A stretch of DNA of 64,000 bases from Sinomicrobium weinanense (GTDB taxonomy: Bacteria > Bacteroidota > Bacteroidia > Flavobacteriales > Flavobacteriaceae): assembly GCF_018863395.1 (NCBI RefSeq), contig NZ_JAHKRR010000001.1, positions 620,001 through 684,000 of the forward strand, in the 5' to 3' direction. The notes beneath the pieces were generated by a model. That model was not told the origin of the DNA. It saw nothing but the letters and a program-made list of their open reading frames with translations, and made no database searches. The position numbers and the translations under genes are program-made. Each line of letters starts with the position of its first letter. Position 1 is the first letter of the stretch. Below, one piece after another: positions 25,009 to 34,087 of this stretch.

Positions 25009-25386
25009 TTAATCCAGTGGAGTGATCGTGGCTATTTTGGCAATACGATCACAGTTTTTTACAAAGACCTCAATTTTTCCGGTAGTGAGTGTCCCTTCGA
25101 TAGTGTAAGTCTTGCAGGAATCTAGCTCGGTATTGCTTTTAGAGAAGATGACATCGCCTTTCGTAAAGACAGAAACAGAGATCCCGGTGGTGTCTATGGC
25201 ATTTTCTTTCAGGCTTTTTCGGGCATCTTCCGAATAAACGATAGCTTTTTCCCGGATATTCTTTAAAACCCTGCAATTTGGCGAATAACAGAATTCTGTA
25301 CCCTTTTCCCTGAAAATAAAGGTTACGATCACAATTCCTATGGCGAGGCCAACCAGATAAAGGCCTATCCTTCTCAATATATCCAT
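25009..25386 (-). CDS. DUF4258-type membrane-anchored protein
   Basis: A 125-aa protein with one N-terminal membrane segment (residues 5-25, RIGLYLVGLAIGIVIVTF). A short outer domain follows with CYSPNCRVLKNIREKA and two later Cys residues (DSCKTY, KNCDRI). The layout matches the small DUF4258 proteins often found beside ald in Flavobacteriia. The paired Cys suggest disulfides in the periplasm. Function unknown. Confidence 0.6.
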   Translation of the reverse strand: MDILRRIGLYLVGLAIGIVIVTFIFREKGTEFCYSPNCRVLKNIREKAIVYSEDARKSLKENAIDTTGISVSVFTKGDVIFSKSNTELDSCKTYTIEGTLTTGKIEVFVKNCDRIAKIATITPLD

Positions 25387-25461
25387 ACGGGTCAGTAATT
25401 AATTTTCAGCTGCTGAATGGTCTGGTTTCCTTTAAGACAGTAAGGTATCCCCTGTTTTTTT

Positions 25462-26661
25462 TTAAAAAATCAGCAGGTTGATATCGCTGTGCGAGAGATT
25501 GAACCATTCGGCTACTGTTCTGTTCGTTAAAATTCCGTGGTAAAAATACAACCCGTTTCGCAAACCGCGGTCAAATCTCAGGGAATTTTCCAGTCCGCCT
25601 TCTTCACCGATCTTCAGGAGATAAGGCGTAAAGATATTACTGATAGAAACAGAAGCCGTGCGAGAATATCTCGCGGGGATATTGGGAACACAGTAGTGAA
25701 TGACCCCGTATTTTTCAAAGGTGGGTTTGTCGTGAGTGGTTACTTCACTGGTTTCGAAGCATCCGCCCATATCGATGCTGACATCGATAATGACTGCTCC
25801 GGTCTTCATGTTTTCCACCATGGTTTCGGTAACGACAACCGGAGCCCTGTTGTTACCTCTTACCGCTCCGATAACCACATCGCATCGCCTCAGGGCTTTA
25901 AGGAGGTTTTTGGGCTGCAGGGTGGATGTGTGCATTGGCCTTCCCAGGCTGGTTTGTATACGTCTCAACCTGGAGATGGAATTGTCGAATATTTTAACAT
26001 TGGCTCCGAGCCCCAGGGCAGATCTGGCCGCAAATTCCCCTACGGTTCCCGCGCCTAGGATCACAACCTCTACCGGAGGTACGCCACTTATATTGCCAAA
26101 CATAAGTCCATTGCCGTTGTTAACATTGGTCATCAGTTCCGCAGCGATCAATACAGAAGCAGTCCCTGCGATCTCACTCAGAGAGCGTACGGCGGGATAA
26201 TTGCCATCTTCGTCCCGGATATATTCGAAAGCAATGGCTGTGATCCTTTTTTTAGCCAGTTCCTCGAAATATTTTTTGTTTTGTGTTTTGATCTGAAGGG
26301 CGGAAATAAGTATGGTTTGAGGGTTGATAAGTTTCAACTCATCAAGAGAAAGAGGTTCTACCTTTAAAATAATAGGGCAAGAGTAGATCTTTTTGACATC
26401 GTTGGTCACTTCGGCCCCCGCTTCGCTGTATTCCGTGTCTGTGAAATTGGCCCCTTCCCCGGCTTTAGATTCAATAATGACCCGGTGGCCATGAGCGGTA
26501 AGTGCATTTACAGCATCAGGGGTCAGGCAAACCCTTTTTTCCTGATAAGCGATTTCCCGGGGAATACCGATAAATAATTCGCCTTTTTGTTTCAGGACTT
26601 CCAACATTTCTTCCTGCGGCAGTAACTGCTGTTTGGTAAATGGCGACGGAGCTACGTTCAT
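25462..26661 (-). CDS. ald: Alanine dehydrogenase
   Basis: A 399-aa enzyme from the ATG at 26659-26661 (an in-frame ATG five codons upstream is possible). It has the N-terminal IGIPREIAYQEKRVCLTP and the NAD-binding Rossmann motif ILGAGTVGEFAARSALGLG. It interconverts L-alanine and pyruvate with NAD. The length and N-terminal extension match the Bacteroidota group. It precedes the first of the paralogous membrane-protein genes on the same strand order. Confidence 0.9.
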   Translation of the reverse strand: MNVAPSPFTKQQLLPQEEMLEVLKQKGELFIGIPREIAYQEKRVCLTPDAVNALTAHGHRVIIESKAGEGANFTDTEYSEAGAEVTNDVKKIYSCPIILKVEPLSLDELKLINPQTILISALQIKTQNKKYFEELAKKRITAIAFEYIRDEDGNYPAVRSLSEIAGTASVLIAAELMTNVNNGNGLMFGNISGVPPVEVVILGAGTVGEFAARSALGLGANVKIFDNSISRLRRIQTSLGRPMHTSTLQPKNLLKALRRCDVVIGAVRGNNRAPVVVTETMVENMKTGAVIIDVSIDMGGCFETSEVTTHDKPTFEKYGVIHYCVPNIPARYSRTASVSISNIFTPYLLKIGEEGGLENSLRFDRGLRNGLYFYHGILTNRTVAEWFNLSHSDINLLIF

Positions 26662-26696
26662 AATCTTACACTGCAAATACTTGTAAAGCTAAAAAA

Positions 26697-27200
26697 TTAT
26701 TTGGAGAAATCGTCGTCTTCTACCTCATACTTTTTCAATTCTTCATCCAGTTTTTTCATATCAATGCCGTGGACGATCTTGTCGAAGAGCCTCAACCGTA
26801 ACAAGTATACAATAGGGATAATGACGAGCATAATGGGGATGAGGTAATAAATTTCCATTTCATCCACGTATGAAACATTATCATTAATAGTACCAAATAA
26901 CTGAAAAGCATACATAGCTATAGGTATCAGGATTATATGATACCACCAATGTCTGCAAGTAAAAAACCAAAGAAGAAGAAGATATAGAGGGACAAACTTA
27001 TTAACGAAATTCCAGGCAGCCATATATACGGTACTAAAGTAAGCACTTTTGAACGAGAAAAATGGAGTTTCCCATACCTCTGCTTTAGGAAAACTTTCAT
27101 ATAGATAAAAAACATATGGGGATATGGCTATTAGAAGAGCTATAAGGCTTCCCAATATCAATGATCTCCTCATTGTTTTTTTCTTCTTTTCTGGTTTCAT
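26697..27200 (-). CDS. Four-helix membrane protein, single-domain paralog
   Basis: The 167-aa protein has about four membrane segments. The family core is LLLWFFTCRHWWYHIILIP, then NDNVSYVDEMEIYYLIPI and the tail GIDMKKLDEELKKYE. The same core occurs twice each in the genes at 28102 and 29185. I do not recognise a named family. It lies directly upstream of ald on the minus strand, 20 bp from its stop to the downstream ald gene's leader. Confidence 0.65.
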   Translation of the reverse strand: MKPEKKKKTMRRSLILGSLIALLIAISPYVFYLYESFPKAEVWETPFFSFKSAYFSTVYMAAWNFVNKFVPLYLLLLWFFTCRHWWYHIILIPIAMYAFQLFGTINDNVSYVDEMEIYYLIPIMLVIIPIVYLLRLRLFDKIVHGIDMKKLDEELKKYEVEDDDFSK

Positions 27201-27233
27201 AGAATTATGGAATAAGAAATTGATTTAGACAAT

Positions 27234-27393
27234 GGACTCGTTTTGAGTTGTTTCATTTAGGCAAAAAACCACTATTTTATGTCCAGATGAAGATTTTTTC
27301 GAGCCACATAACATAGCTATGTGGGAGAAAAAAAGCAAAATATGGGTGCAAAAGAGGGGTTTGCAGCAAATTATAATAACTCAAGACGAGTTC
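27234..27393. mobile_element. MITE-like palindromic element, copy A
   Basis: A 160-bp non-coding element bounded by inverted repeats GGACTCGTTTTGAGTT (27234-27249) and AACTCAAGACGAGTTC (27378-27393). It has an internal palindrome CCACATA...TATGTGG and a GGGTGCAAAAGAGGGGTTTG segment. Its arms and inner order match the element at 44437-44598 in reverse orientation. It has no coding capacity. The remaining flanks (27201-27233, 27394-27610) hold a terminator hairpin at 27535 and nothing else seen. Confidence 0.6.
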
Positions 27394-27534
27394 AATATAC
27401 GAAGAAAAAAAGAATGGAAAAAAGAGAAAAACTAATTTCGTTTTTTCCGACGAGGTTATTTAGCAGAATATCCTAAAAAGGCTTAGGAGATTTTATTATT
27501 AACTTGTATCAGGCAGTATAGAAAACAAAACACC

Positions 27535-27581
27535 AACTAAACAATACTTGATACTTATTTTTTTAAGTGTATTGTTTAGTT
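27535..27581 (-). terminator. Terminator hairpin after the repeat-peptide gene
   Basis: AACTAAACAATAC (27535-27547) and GTATTGTTTAGTT (27569-27581) form a perfect 13-bp stem with an A/T-rich loop. It lies 30 bp beyond the stop of the minus-strand gene ending at 27611. Confidence 0.6.
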
Positions 27582-27610
27582 GATATATTTCCTTGATGGA
27601 ATTTGTCTGT

Positions 27611-27922
27611 TTATCCTACGGTTCCTTTTTCCATAGTTTCTTTGTCAACCGCCACTATACCTACGGATCCTTTTTCCATAGTTTCTTTGTCAACTGCCAC
27701 TATACCTACGGATCCTTTTTCCATAGTTTCTTTGTCAACCGCCACTATACCTACAGATCCTTTTTCCATGGTTTCTTTGTCAACTGCTAATGAATTATTC
27801 ATATTTTCTTGAGAGACATCGAACTTGATGTTATTTTCCTGGTAATGATTATGCAATGAAAGAAAAGTAACGGTTAAAAAGAATGCGGAAAGAATTGAGA
27901 AGAATAATTTTACTGATTTCAT
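27611..27922 (-). CDS. Small exported protein of four tandem 15-residue repeats
   Basis: The 103-aa protein starts with a signal peptide or anchor (KLFFSILSAFFLTVTFLSLH), has a short linker, then four near-identical repeats AVDKETMEKGSVGIV (residues about 46-103, the last one ending TVG). The repeats are 45 bp long at DNA level, starting near 27624, 27669, 27714 and 27759, and nearly identical, so expansion is recent. I know no function. A -7 box TAGGTTTG and a terminator hairpin frame it as its own transcription unit. Confidence 0.65.
   Translation of the reverse strand: MKSVKLFFSILSAFFLTVTFLSLHNHYQENNIKFDVSQENMNNSLAVDKETMEKGSVGIVAVDKETMEKGSVGIVAVDKETMEKGSVGIVAVDKETMEKGTVG
27616..27792. repeat. 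45-bp tandem repeat, about four copies, inside a coding region
   Basis: Spacing of the CCTTTTTCCATRGTTTC word is exactly 45 bp (27624, 27669, 27714, 27759). Copies differ at only a few bases, mostly silent, for example the GAT/GTT and CCG/CTG changes. Copy number is likely variable between strains. Confidence 0.85.
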
Positions 27923-27953
27923 GATAGTATGCTTTTTGGTTATTTAGTTGAAG

Positions 27954-27961
27954 CAAACCTA
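27954..27961 (-). promoter_or_regulatory. -7 element TAGGTTTG for the repeat-peptide gene
   Basis: On the minus strand TAGGTTTG fits TAnnTTTG and lies 31 bp before the ATG at 27920-27922. No clean TTG box is seen upstream. Confidence 0.4.
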
Positions 27962-28101
27962 TCAAAAAATAAAATACTGTCATTTAATACTTTCGTCGTA
28001 ACTTTATTACTTTTTATCGAAAAAAAAGAGGGGTGAAAAATATTTTTAGTATATATAAAAGAGTATACAATATTACGCAAAAATTCTAAAATAACCCCGG
28101 A

Positions 28102-29073
28102 TTATTTTATTGGGCCATTTTTACTTGTCTCGTGATTTTTTAGTTCTTCATCCAGTTTTTTCAGGTCGATGCCGCGTACTATCCTGTAAAATAACTTCAA
28201 CCGGAATGTCTGGACCACTGCTGTGGTCACCAATATGACAGGGATAAGCCAGTATATTTCCATTTCATCCACATATCTAATGGAGCTGTTAAGCACAGAG
28301 AAAAGCTGAAAAATAAACAAGGTCATTGGTATAAGGATAATATATTTCCACCAATGCCGACAGGTCAGGAACCAAAGAAGAAGAAGGTATAACGGGACAA
28401 ATTTATTTACAAAGTTCCATCCTGCTGCGTAAACACTACTATAGTTTAAACTCTTTAAAGTAAAGAAGTAGGTTTCCCATGTTTTGGTTTCCGGAAAACC
28501 CTTATAAAGATAAAAGATAAAAGGAGATACTGCTATCAGAAGAATGGTTAGCAATTCTGCAAATTTTCTTTTTTTTAATGATTTTTTAGTTTTCTGTCTT
28601 TTGTTTTTTTTGATACTTAAGGTCTTTACATCAATGCCATTCATCATAGGGTTTAATAGTTTTATACGTAAAAGATAGGCAACGGGAATTATAAATAGCA
28701 AAATGGGAATGACATGGTAGAGATGTATTTCTTCAATATACCGGATATTATCATTGATAGCAGAGGTAATTTGATAGATATACATGATAATCGGGATAAA
28801 TATAGCGTGATACCACCAGTGTTTGCAGGTAAAGAACCAGAGTGATAAAAGGTATAATGGTATAAGTTTGTTTGCAAAAGCCCAGGCAGCAACATATAAA
28901 GTGGAAAAAAAAGAAGTTTTAAGCGTAAAAAAAGGGGTTTCCCACGTTTTGGTTTTTGGAAAAATTTCGTAAAGGTAAAAGAGGTAAGGGGATATAGCGA
29001 TCAGAATAGCTATTATACTTCCCATAAGCAGTAACCTTCGAATCTGTTTGTCTTTTATATCTGGTCTGTTCAT
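28102..29073 (-). CDS. Membrane protein with two copies of the four-helix domain
   Basis: At 323 aa this is a head-to-tail duplication. The first copy (residues 1-160) has LWFFTCKHWWYH and NDNIRYIEEIHLYH. The second (175-315) has LWFLTCRHWWKY and NSSIRYVDEMEIYW, and ends with GIDLKKLDEELKNHE. About eight membrane segments result. It is a paralog of the genes at 26697 and 29185, with most divergence in the linker (a Lys-rich stretch). Role unknown; a gene family born by local duplication is clear. Confidence 0.7.
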   Translation of the reverse strand: MNRPDIKDKQIRRLLLMGSIIAILIAISPYLFYLYEIFPKTKTWETPFFTLKTSFFSTLYVAAWAFANKLIPLYLLSLWFFTCKHWWYHAIFIPIIMYIYQITSAINDNIRYIEEIHLYHVIPILLFIIPVAYLLRIKLLNPMMNGIDVKTLSIKKNKRQKTKKSLKKRKFAELLTILLIAVSPFIFYLYKGFPETKTWETYFFTLKSLNYSSVYAAGWNFVNKFVPLYLLLLWFLTCRHWWKYIILIPMTLFIFQLFSVLNSSIRYVDEMEIYWLIPVILVTTAVVQTFRLKLFYRIVRGIDLKKLDEELKNHETSKNGPIK

Positions 29074-29184
29074 GTCCTAAGTCTTGGATGGGTTAAAATA
29101 CAAAGAAATGAGGATCAATATGAAATGGTGAATCCGTTTTACAACACGAATTTTCAACAACCTTCTTTTAAAGAAAAGTATAGT

Positions 29185-30150
29185 TCACTTTTTATCCAGG
29201 TCATAACTTTTTAGTTCTTTGTTCAGTTTTTCCAGGTCAACGCCGCGCACCACCCTGTAAAATAGTTTTAATCGCAGTGTATGCACCACGGCTGCGGTTA
29301 CCAGTATTACAGGAATAAGCCAGTAGATCTCCATTTCATCAACAAATTCAACGGAGGTGTTGAGGATGGTAATAAGCTGGAAAATATACAGGGTTACCGG
29401 TATAAGGATAATATATCTCCACCAATGCCGGCAGGTCAGGAACCAGAGGAGGAACAGGTAGAAGGGAACAAACTTATTTACAAAATACCATGCAGCACTA
29501 TGCAGACTGGAATAGTTGGAGACTTTGACCGTGAAAAAGGAAGTTTTCCATACTGTGCTGTTCGGGAAAGCCTCGTAAAAATAAAAAATACAGGGAGATA
29601 CGGATATTAAAAAGATAATCAGGATTCCTGTGAATGTCACTTTTTTTAATAATTTTTCTGCTCTTTTTTTCTCTTCTTCGCTTTTTATGACGCTTAAAGT
29701 TTTTACATCAATATCTTTCATTACAGGGTTTAACCATTTTATGCGAAAAATATAAGTAATTGCAATAATAAAGGACATGATCGGGAGGAAGTGATAAAAA
29801 TACAGCTCTTCAACATACCGGATATCTTCATTAATGAGGGAGACGAATTGAAAAGCATACATGGAAACTGGGATAAGTATAACGTGATACCACCAATGCC
29901 GACAAGTCAGGAACCAAAGAAATAAAAGGTACAATGGTATCAGTTTGTTTGCAAAATACCAGGCAGCACTATATAAGCTGGAATAGTTGGACACTTTGAG
30001 TGTAAGAAAAGGAAGTTTCCATATTTTGGTCTTTGGAAAAACTTCATAAAAATAAAAGATATAGGGAGATATAGCAATCAGAATAGCTATTATACTTCCC
30101 AGGAATAACAGCTTTCGAACCGGGCTATTTTTTATATCTGCTCTATTCAT
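29185..30150 (-). CDS. Membrane protein with two copies of the four-helix domain, second paralog
   Basis: The 321-aa protein has the same two-copy layout. Copy one has LWFLTCRHWWYH and NEDIRYVEELYFYH; copy two has LWFLTCRHWWRY and NTSVEFVDEMEIYW, and a tail GVDLEKLNKELKSYD. It lies 111 bp upstream of the gene at 28102 on the same strand, so both may be one transcript. Strong conservation of the Cys-Arg-His-Trp-Trp core suggests a functional site, possibly metal or heme binding; this is inference. Confidence 0.7.
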   Translation of the reverse strand: MNRADIKNSPVRKLLFLGSIIAILIAISPYIFYFYEVFPKTKIWKLPFLTLKVSNYSSLYSAAWYFANKLIPLYLLFLWFLTCRHWWYHVILIPVSMYAFQFVSLINEDIRYVEELYFYHFLPIMSFIIAITYIFRIKWLNPVMKDIDVKTLSVIKSEEEKKRAEKLLKKVTFTGILIIFLISVSPCIFYFYEAFPNSTVWKTSFFTVKVSNYSSLHSAAWYFVNKFVPFYLFLLWFLTCRHWWRYIILIPVTLYIFQLITILNTSVEFVDEMEIYWLIPVILVTAAVVHTLRLKLFYRVVRGVDLEKLNKELKSYDLDKK

Positions 30151-30379
30151 GTATCAAACTTTGGGAGACCCAAAATACGAAGAAAGAAATATAAAACGAA
30201 GGTTATTTGATGATAGTGGTGGTGATTAACAGTTTTTATGATAGATGTCTATTGAATAGGTTTTTTTTGTGAGAATAACTCATGCGGAGAGTTTGTGGAT
30301 ACTCTTCAAAGTATCGATTAAATGTTTGTTTTTTACGATAAAAGACATACTTTTAGCCAAAAATAACAAATCAGTCTTT

Positions 30380-32794
30380 ATGGGATATTCAAATAAGTGG
30401 GCATTTTTTGTGTTCGGTATTATGTTTTTCCCGTCGGTTCTCTTTGCGCAGGATCATAGCCTGAAGGGTAAAATTGTAGATGCTGTACAGGCTCCACTTT
30501 CTTTTGTCAATGTATTGTTGCTTAAAGAAGAAGATTCCACGGTTGTTCAGGGAACATCTTCCGATGGCAACGGTATTTTTAATATTCATTATATTGAGGA
30601 TGGAAGATATATAATAAAAGCAACATATATAGGATATAGATCATATGTAAAACGGGTAGAGGTAAAAGAAGACCTTGATATCGGGGTTCTGTCGTTAATA
30701 GAAAACAGGGAAAAACTCAGTGAAGTTACAGTAACTGGTAATATGCCAGTAATTGAAAAAAAAGCGAACCGGCTTGTGTTTAATGTAGAGAACTCTGTTT
30801 TGTCCCAACAAAATTCCCTGGAGATATTAAAGAACACTCCAGGAGTTCTTATGGTCAATGACCAGATAAAAATAAGAAATACCCCGGCAACGGTGTACAT
30901 AAATGGTAAACGCGTTTTCCTTACCGGAGATGAATTAAAAAGTCTTTTAGAAAACTATCCCGGAACCAATATCCGATCTGTGGAAGTCATGGCCACACCT
31001 CCGGCACAATATGATGCAGAAGATGGAGCTGTATTGAATATTGTTACTTCAAAGAATATCTCCATTGGCTATAAAGGAAGCGTAAATAGCCGTTGGACAG
31101 AAGCTATTTTTCCAAAATACAGTTTTGGTACGAATCATTACTACAAAAATGATTTTCTGGATCTTTTTGCCAGTTACAGTTATAGCCCGAGAAAGGAGTA
31201 CAAACACGATAAAAGCTATTTTAATTTTTTTGAGAACAATACTCCGGATGACCGTTTGGAGGTCGATTTCCGAAAAGTTACCAGGTCCTATGCACACAAC
31301 TTGCATTCTATCCTCGATTTTACGATTGACAAAAAGAATTCCCTGAGTTTGTCAGCTAATATTTTACATTCACCGGGGAAAACCTTTAACAATAAGGTGA
31401 TTTCCGATGTTTTTGATGCAGACCGGGATTTGGAGTCGTACTTCCTTACAAACAGTGAGCTGGAAAACGACCGGTCCAATCTGGCGTTTTCTTTGGATTA
31501 CAAGCATACCATCAATGACAAAGGTGCTGTAATGAAAGCTATAAGTAATTATATTTATTATGATGACTGGCAATCCCAGTACCTTTCTACGGATTATTAC
31601 AACAATAATGATAACCTTACGGACAATAATACTTTTGATTTTTTAGCTGACCAGAGGAATAATATTTTTACTCAACAATTGGATTTCTCCATTCCTCTGG
31701 AATCATTCTATGTCGAAACAGGACTAAAATATTCCGTAATAAATAGCAAAAGCAAGGCTTCGTTTGAAGGGGCTGATATTCCCGAAGATGCCGATGATGA
31801 TAATTTTGATTACAAAGAAGATATTTATGCTGCCTATGGCAGTATGACGAAAGAATGGGAAAAATGGGCATTGGTTTTGGGGCTGAGAGGGGAGTATACC
31901 GATGTAATGGCCAATTCTATAGTTCTCGGAGATGTAAACACTCAAAAGTATTTTGAATTGTTTCCCACAATAAATCTGCAACATACCCTTGCGGACGATC
32001 ATCAATTGGAATTCAGCTATAAAAGAAGTTTAAACCGGCCGAGGTATAGTAAGTTAAACCCTTATAGGTATTATATATACGAAAAAGAGTTTTCTTCAGG
32101 AAATCCTACACTGACCAGGTCTATTGATAATAAAATAGCTTTGGATTATACCTATAAGAAAAAATATACTTTTTCCCTTTACTATCAGCATACCAATGGT
32201 TTGATAGAAAAACTGACTTTTCAGGATAACGAAAACAGGAGTGTATATGCTTCCTATTTTAATATTGATGAAGAATTTCAGTATAGCCTGGATTTTATGT
32301 ATTACGGATATATCCGGGATTGGTGGTATTTATTCGTTTACATGTCCGGATTCTATATCGAGAATACATTTCAGGCATTAGAAAGTGATAATGTAATGCA
32401 TACAGACAATACTTTGGGATATTTAGGAAGGGCATATAACCAGTTTGTATTGTCGGAAGACCGGACCTTTACTGCCGACCTAATTCTGTATTATTCATCA
32501 AACTTTTTATACGGGTCTATTAGGACCGATCCCCGTTTTTATACCGATATAGGATTTACCAAATCTTTCTGGGACAAACGATTGGTGGCCACGTTAAATT
32601 TTACCGATATTTTCAATACTAAAAATATATGGCAAAAGTCGAATTACCTGAATCAGGATAACGGTTATACCGATATGCCAGAGAGGCGAACCGTTACTAT
32701 AGGCCTCCGATACAATTTCGGCAACTATCGCCTCAAAGACAATGAAAGAAACACTACCCCCGATGAGCAGGAAAGGCTCGAAGAAAAGGAGTAG
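30380..32794 (+). CDS. TonB-dependent receptor-like outer membrane protein
   Basis: From the ATG at 30380 the protein has 804 aa. It has a signal peptide (NKWAFFVFGIMFFPSVLFAQ) and a carboxypeptidase-regulatory-like domain (LKGKIVDAVQAPLSFVNVLL, about residues 28-105). A plug domain with ILKNTPGVLMVNDQIKIRN and a C-terminal beta-barrel of the OMP_b-brl_3 type follow. It ends in YRLKDNERNTTPDEQE rather than the usual aromatic terminus. No SusD partner is nearby. The upstream frame to 30269 lacks support. Confidence 0.88.
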   Translation: MGYSNKWAFFVFGIMFFPSVLFAQDHSLKGKIVDAVQAPLSFVNVLLLKEEDSTVVQGTSSDGNGIFNIHYIEDGRYIIKATYIGYRSYVKRVEVKEDLDIGVLSLIENREKLSEVTVTGNMPVIEKKANRLVFNVENSVLSQQNSLEILKNTPGVLMVNDQIKIRNTPATVYINGKRVFLTGDELKSLLENYPGTNIRSVEVMATPPAQYDAEDGAVLNIVTSKNISIGYKGSVNSRWTEAIFPKYSFGTNHYYKNDFLDLFASYSYSPRKEYKHDKSYFNFFENNTPDDRLEVDFRKVTRSYAHNLHSILDFTIDKKNSLSLSANILHSPGKTFNNKVISDVFDADRDLESYFLTNSELENDRSNLAFSLDYKHTINDKGAVMKAISNYIYYDDWQSQYLSTDYYNNNDNLTDNNTFDFLADQRNNIFTQQLDFSIPLESFYVETGLKYSVINSKSKASFEGADIPEDADDDNFDYKEDIYAAYGSMTKEWEKWALVLGLRGEYTDVMANSIVLGDVNTQKYFELFPTINLQHTLADDHQLEFSYKRSLNRPRYSKLNPYRYYIYEKEFSSGNPTLTRSIDNKIALDYTYKKKYTFSLYYQHTNGLIEKLTFQDNENRSVYASYFNIDEEFQYSLDFMYYGYIRDWWYLFVYMSGFYIENTFQALESDNVMHTDNTLGYLGRAYNQFVLSEDRTFTADLILYYSSNFLYGSIRTDPRFYTDIGFTKSFWDKRLVATLNFTDIFNTKNIWQKSNYLNQDNGYTDMPERRTVTIGLRYNFGNYRLKDNERNTTPDEQERLEEKE

Positions 32795-32806
32795 TGCTTC
32801 CGTTTT

Positions 32807-33928
32807 TTACAAGTTTAGCTTCTTGCGAATATCTTTTGATAAACCGTCTTTGTGCAGCATTACCGATATGGCCTTTAATTTCATATAAGGTACACTCATA
32901 TAAATATAGCCACCACTGTCACCTACACGGGTCTTATCCGTTCCCCACGAATTTTTGACCTTGTAGTAAATATGGCCTTCCTGATCCTTTACCTTGCCAA
33001 TGATATGCATGAGGTGGTCGTCGGTGGTGTGGAAGTTTTCGAATTCCTGTTGCCGGTATTCCGGGGTGATGCTTTTTTCCTGTTTTATGTCTTCCAGTAT
33101 GGCCTTTTTTTCAAACTCGTTTTCCGGGATCACCGCCACACCGTGTTTTTGTGAAAAAGTGGGCTCGCTCACGTCACAGTCCAGCCCCAGGGTGTAGCCG
33201 TTTTCTAGGGCGTGGTCTATAACCTGTATAAATTCGTCCAGTTTGAGGTTGTAAAAACTGCCGTTCGAAAAGTTGTCCGGAATATCCAGGACGAAACTGG
33301 TGTAGAAAGGTTCGTGTAAAAAAGAAGTTACCGACACATAATCTTCCGGTTGAATTTTGGTCATATCCAGAAAGGATTGTGGGCTGTACTTTTTTCCTTC
33401 ATAGGTAAATTCGTCCACTTTTGGCCCCAGGTAAACATCGAGGACACTTTCAATAGCGGCTTTCCAGTCTCCCGAAAGGGTTTTTGCAGGATTTTCCACA
33501 TACACCTTTAACATGGCTTCCAGCACAGAGACCATTTCGATATGGTTGTGTTTTTTCTGCCCCTCTTTCAATCCTGAGTAGACACTTTGAGGAACCAGGC
33601 CGTATCGTTCCACACTGTTTATCACATCGTGAGCCAGCCCGCCCTGGCTGAATTGTGCTTTTCCCTGGCGCATGACATAATTCCATGCCTTTTTCGGATA
33701 AGTATTCCGCACGTTGTACATTTCGGAAATATCGATCTCCTTTCCCGTAATCCGCATGATCTCCGATTCCAGGAAGGAAGAAGTGGAAAAACTCCAGCAG
33801 GTCCCTGTAATACCCTGGCTGATCACCGGGGTGGACTCCAGGTCTGTAACTGTTTCAAAAGTATAGTGTTGTGAAAAGCTGAGGGTTGTAAAACATAGAC
33901 AACCCAGTGAAACGAGTATCTTTTTCAT
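32807..33928 (-). CDS. Exported C1-family (papain/bleomycin-hydrolase-like) peptidase
   Basis: A 373-aa protein with a signal peptide (MKKILVSLGCLCFTTLSFSQ). The papain catalytic set is visible: oxyanion Gln in SQGITGTCWSFS with the nucleophile Cys near residue 44, the His in DDHLMHIIG, and the Asn in VKNSWGT. Long insertions between motifs resemble the PepC/bleomycin hydrolase branch. It probably degrades peptides in the periplasm. It is divergent from menB across a spacer of inverted heptamer arrays. Confidence 0.88.
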   Translation of the reverse strand: MKKILVSLGCLCFTTLSFSQHYTFETVTDLESTPVISQGITGTCWSFSTSSFLESEIMRITGKEIDISEMYNVRNTYPKKAWNYVMRQGKAQFSQGGLAHDVINSVERYGLVPQSVYSGLKEGQKKHNHIEMVSVLEAMLKVYVENPAKTLSGDWKAAIESVLDVYLGPKVDEFTYEGKKYSPQSFLDMTKIQPEDYVSVTSFLHEPFYTSFVLDIPDNFSNGSFYNLKLDEFIQVIDHALENGYTLGLDCDVSEPTFSQKHGVAVIPENEFEKKAILEDIKQEKSITPEYRQQEFENFHTTDDHLMHIIGKVKDQEGHIYYKVKNSWGTDKTRVGDSGGYIYMSVPYMKLKAISVMLHKDGLSKDIRKKLNL

Positions 33929-33943
33929 TTGTTTGTTTTTGGG

Positions 33944-34025
33944 GTCAGAAGTCCGAGGTCCGGAGTCTGAAGATATAGATTCACTTTACTTCTGATTTCT
34001 GACTTCTGACCTCGGACTTCCGACT
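33944..34025. repeat. Two inverted 7-bp arrays between the peptidase gene and menB
   Basis: The left array (33944-33971) has units GTCAGAA, GTCCGAG, GTCCGGA and GTCTGAA. The right array (33991-34025) has units TCTGATT, TCTGACT, TCTGACC, TCGGACT and TCCGACT. The right units are near reverse complements of the left ones (GTCCGAGGTC against GACCTCGGAC), so each divergent gene has an array reading in the same sense, and a hairpin is possible. Confidence 0.75.
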
Positions 34026-34087
34026 TTTTCCGTGGTATTGGGTTAAAAAGACTAAAAAGAATTATTTTTACGCAAAATAACAAAATT

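Noticed and set aside
27593-27812. Plus-strand repeat peptide frames (TYGSFFHSFFVN or TIPTDPFSIVSL units)
   Set aside because: These are antisense readings of the 45-bp repeats; the minus frame has a signal peptide, promoter box and terminator.
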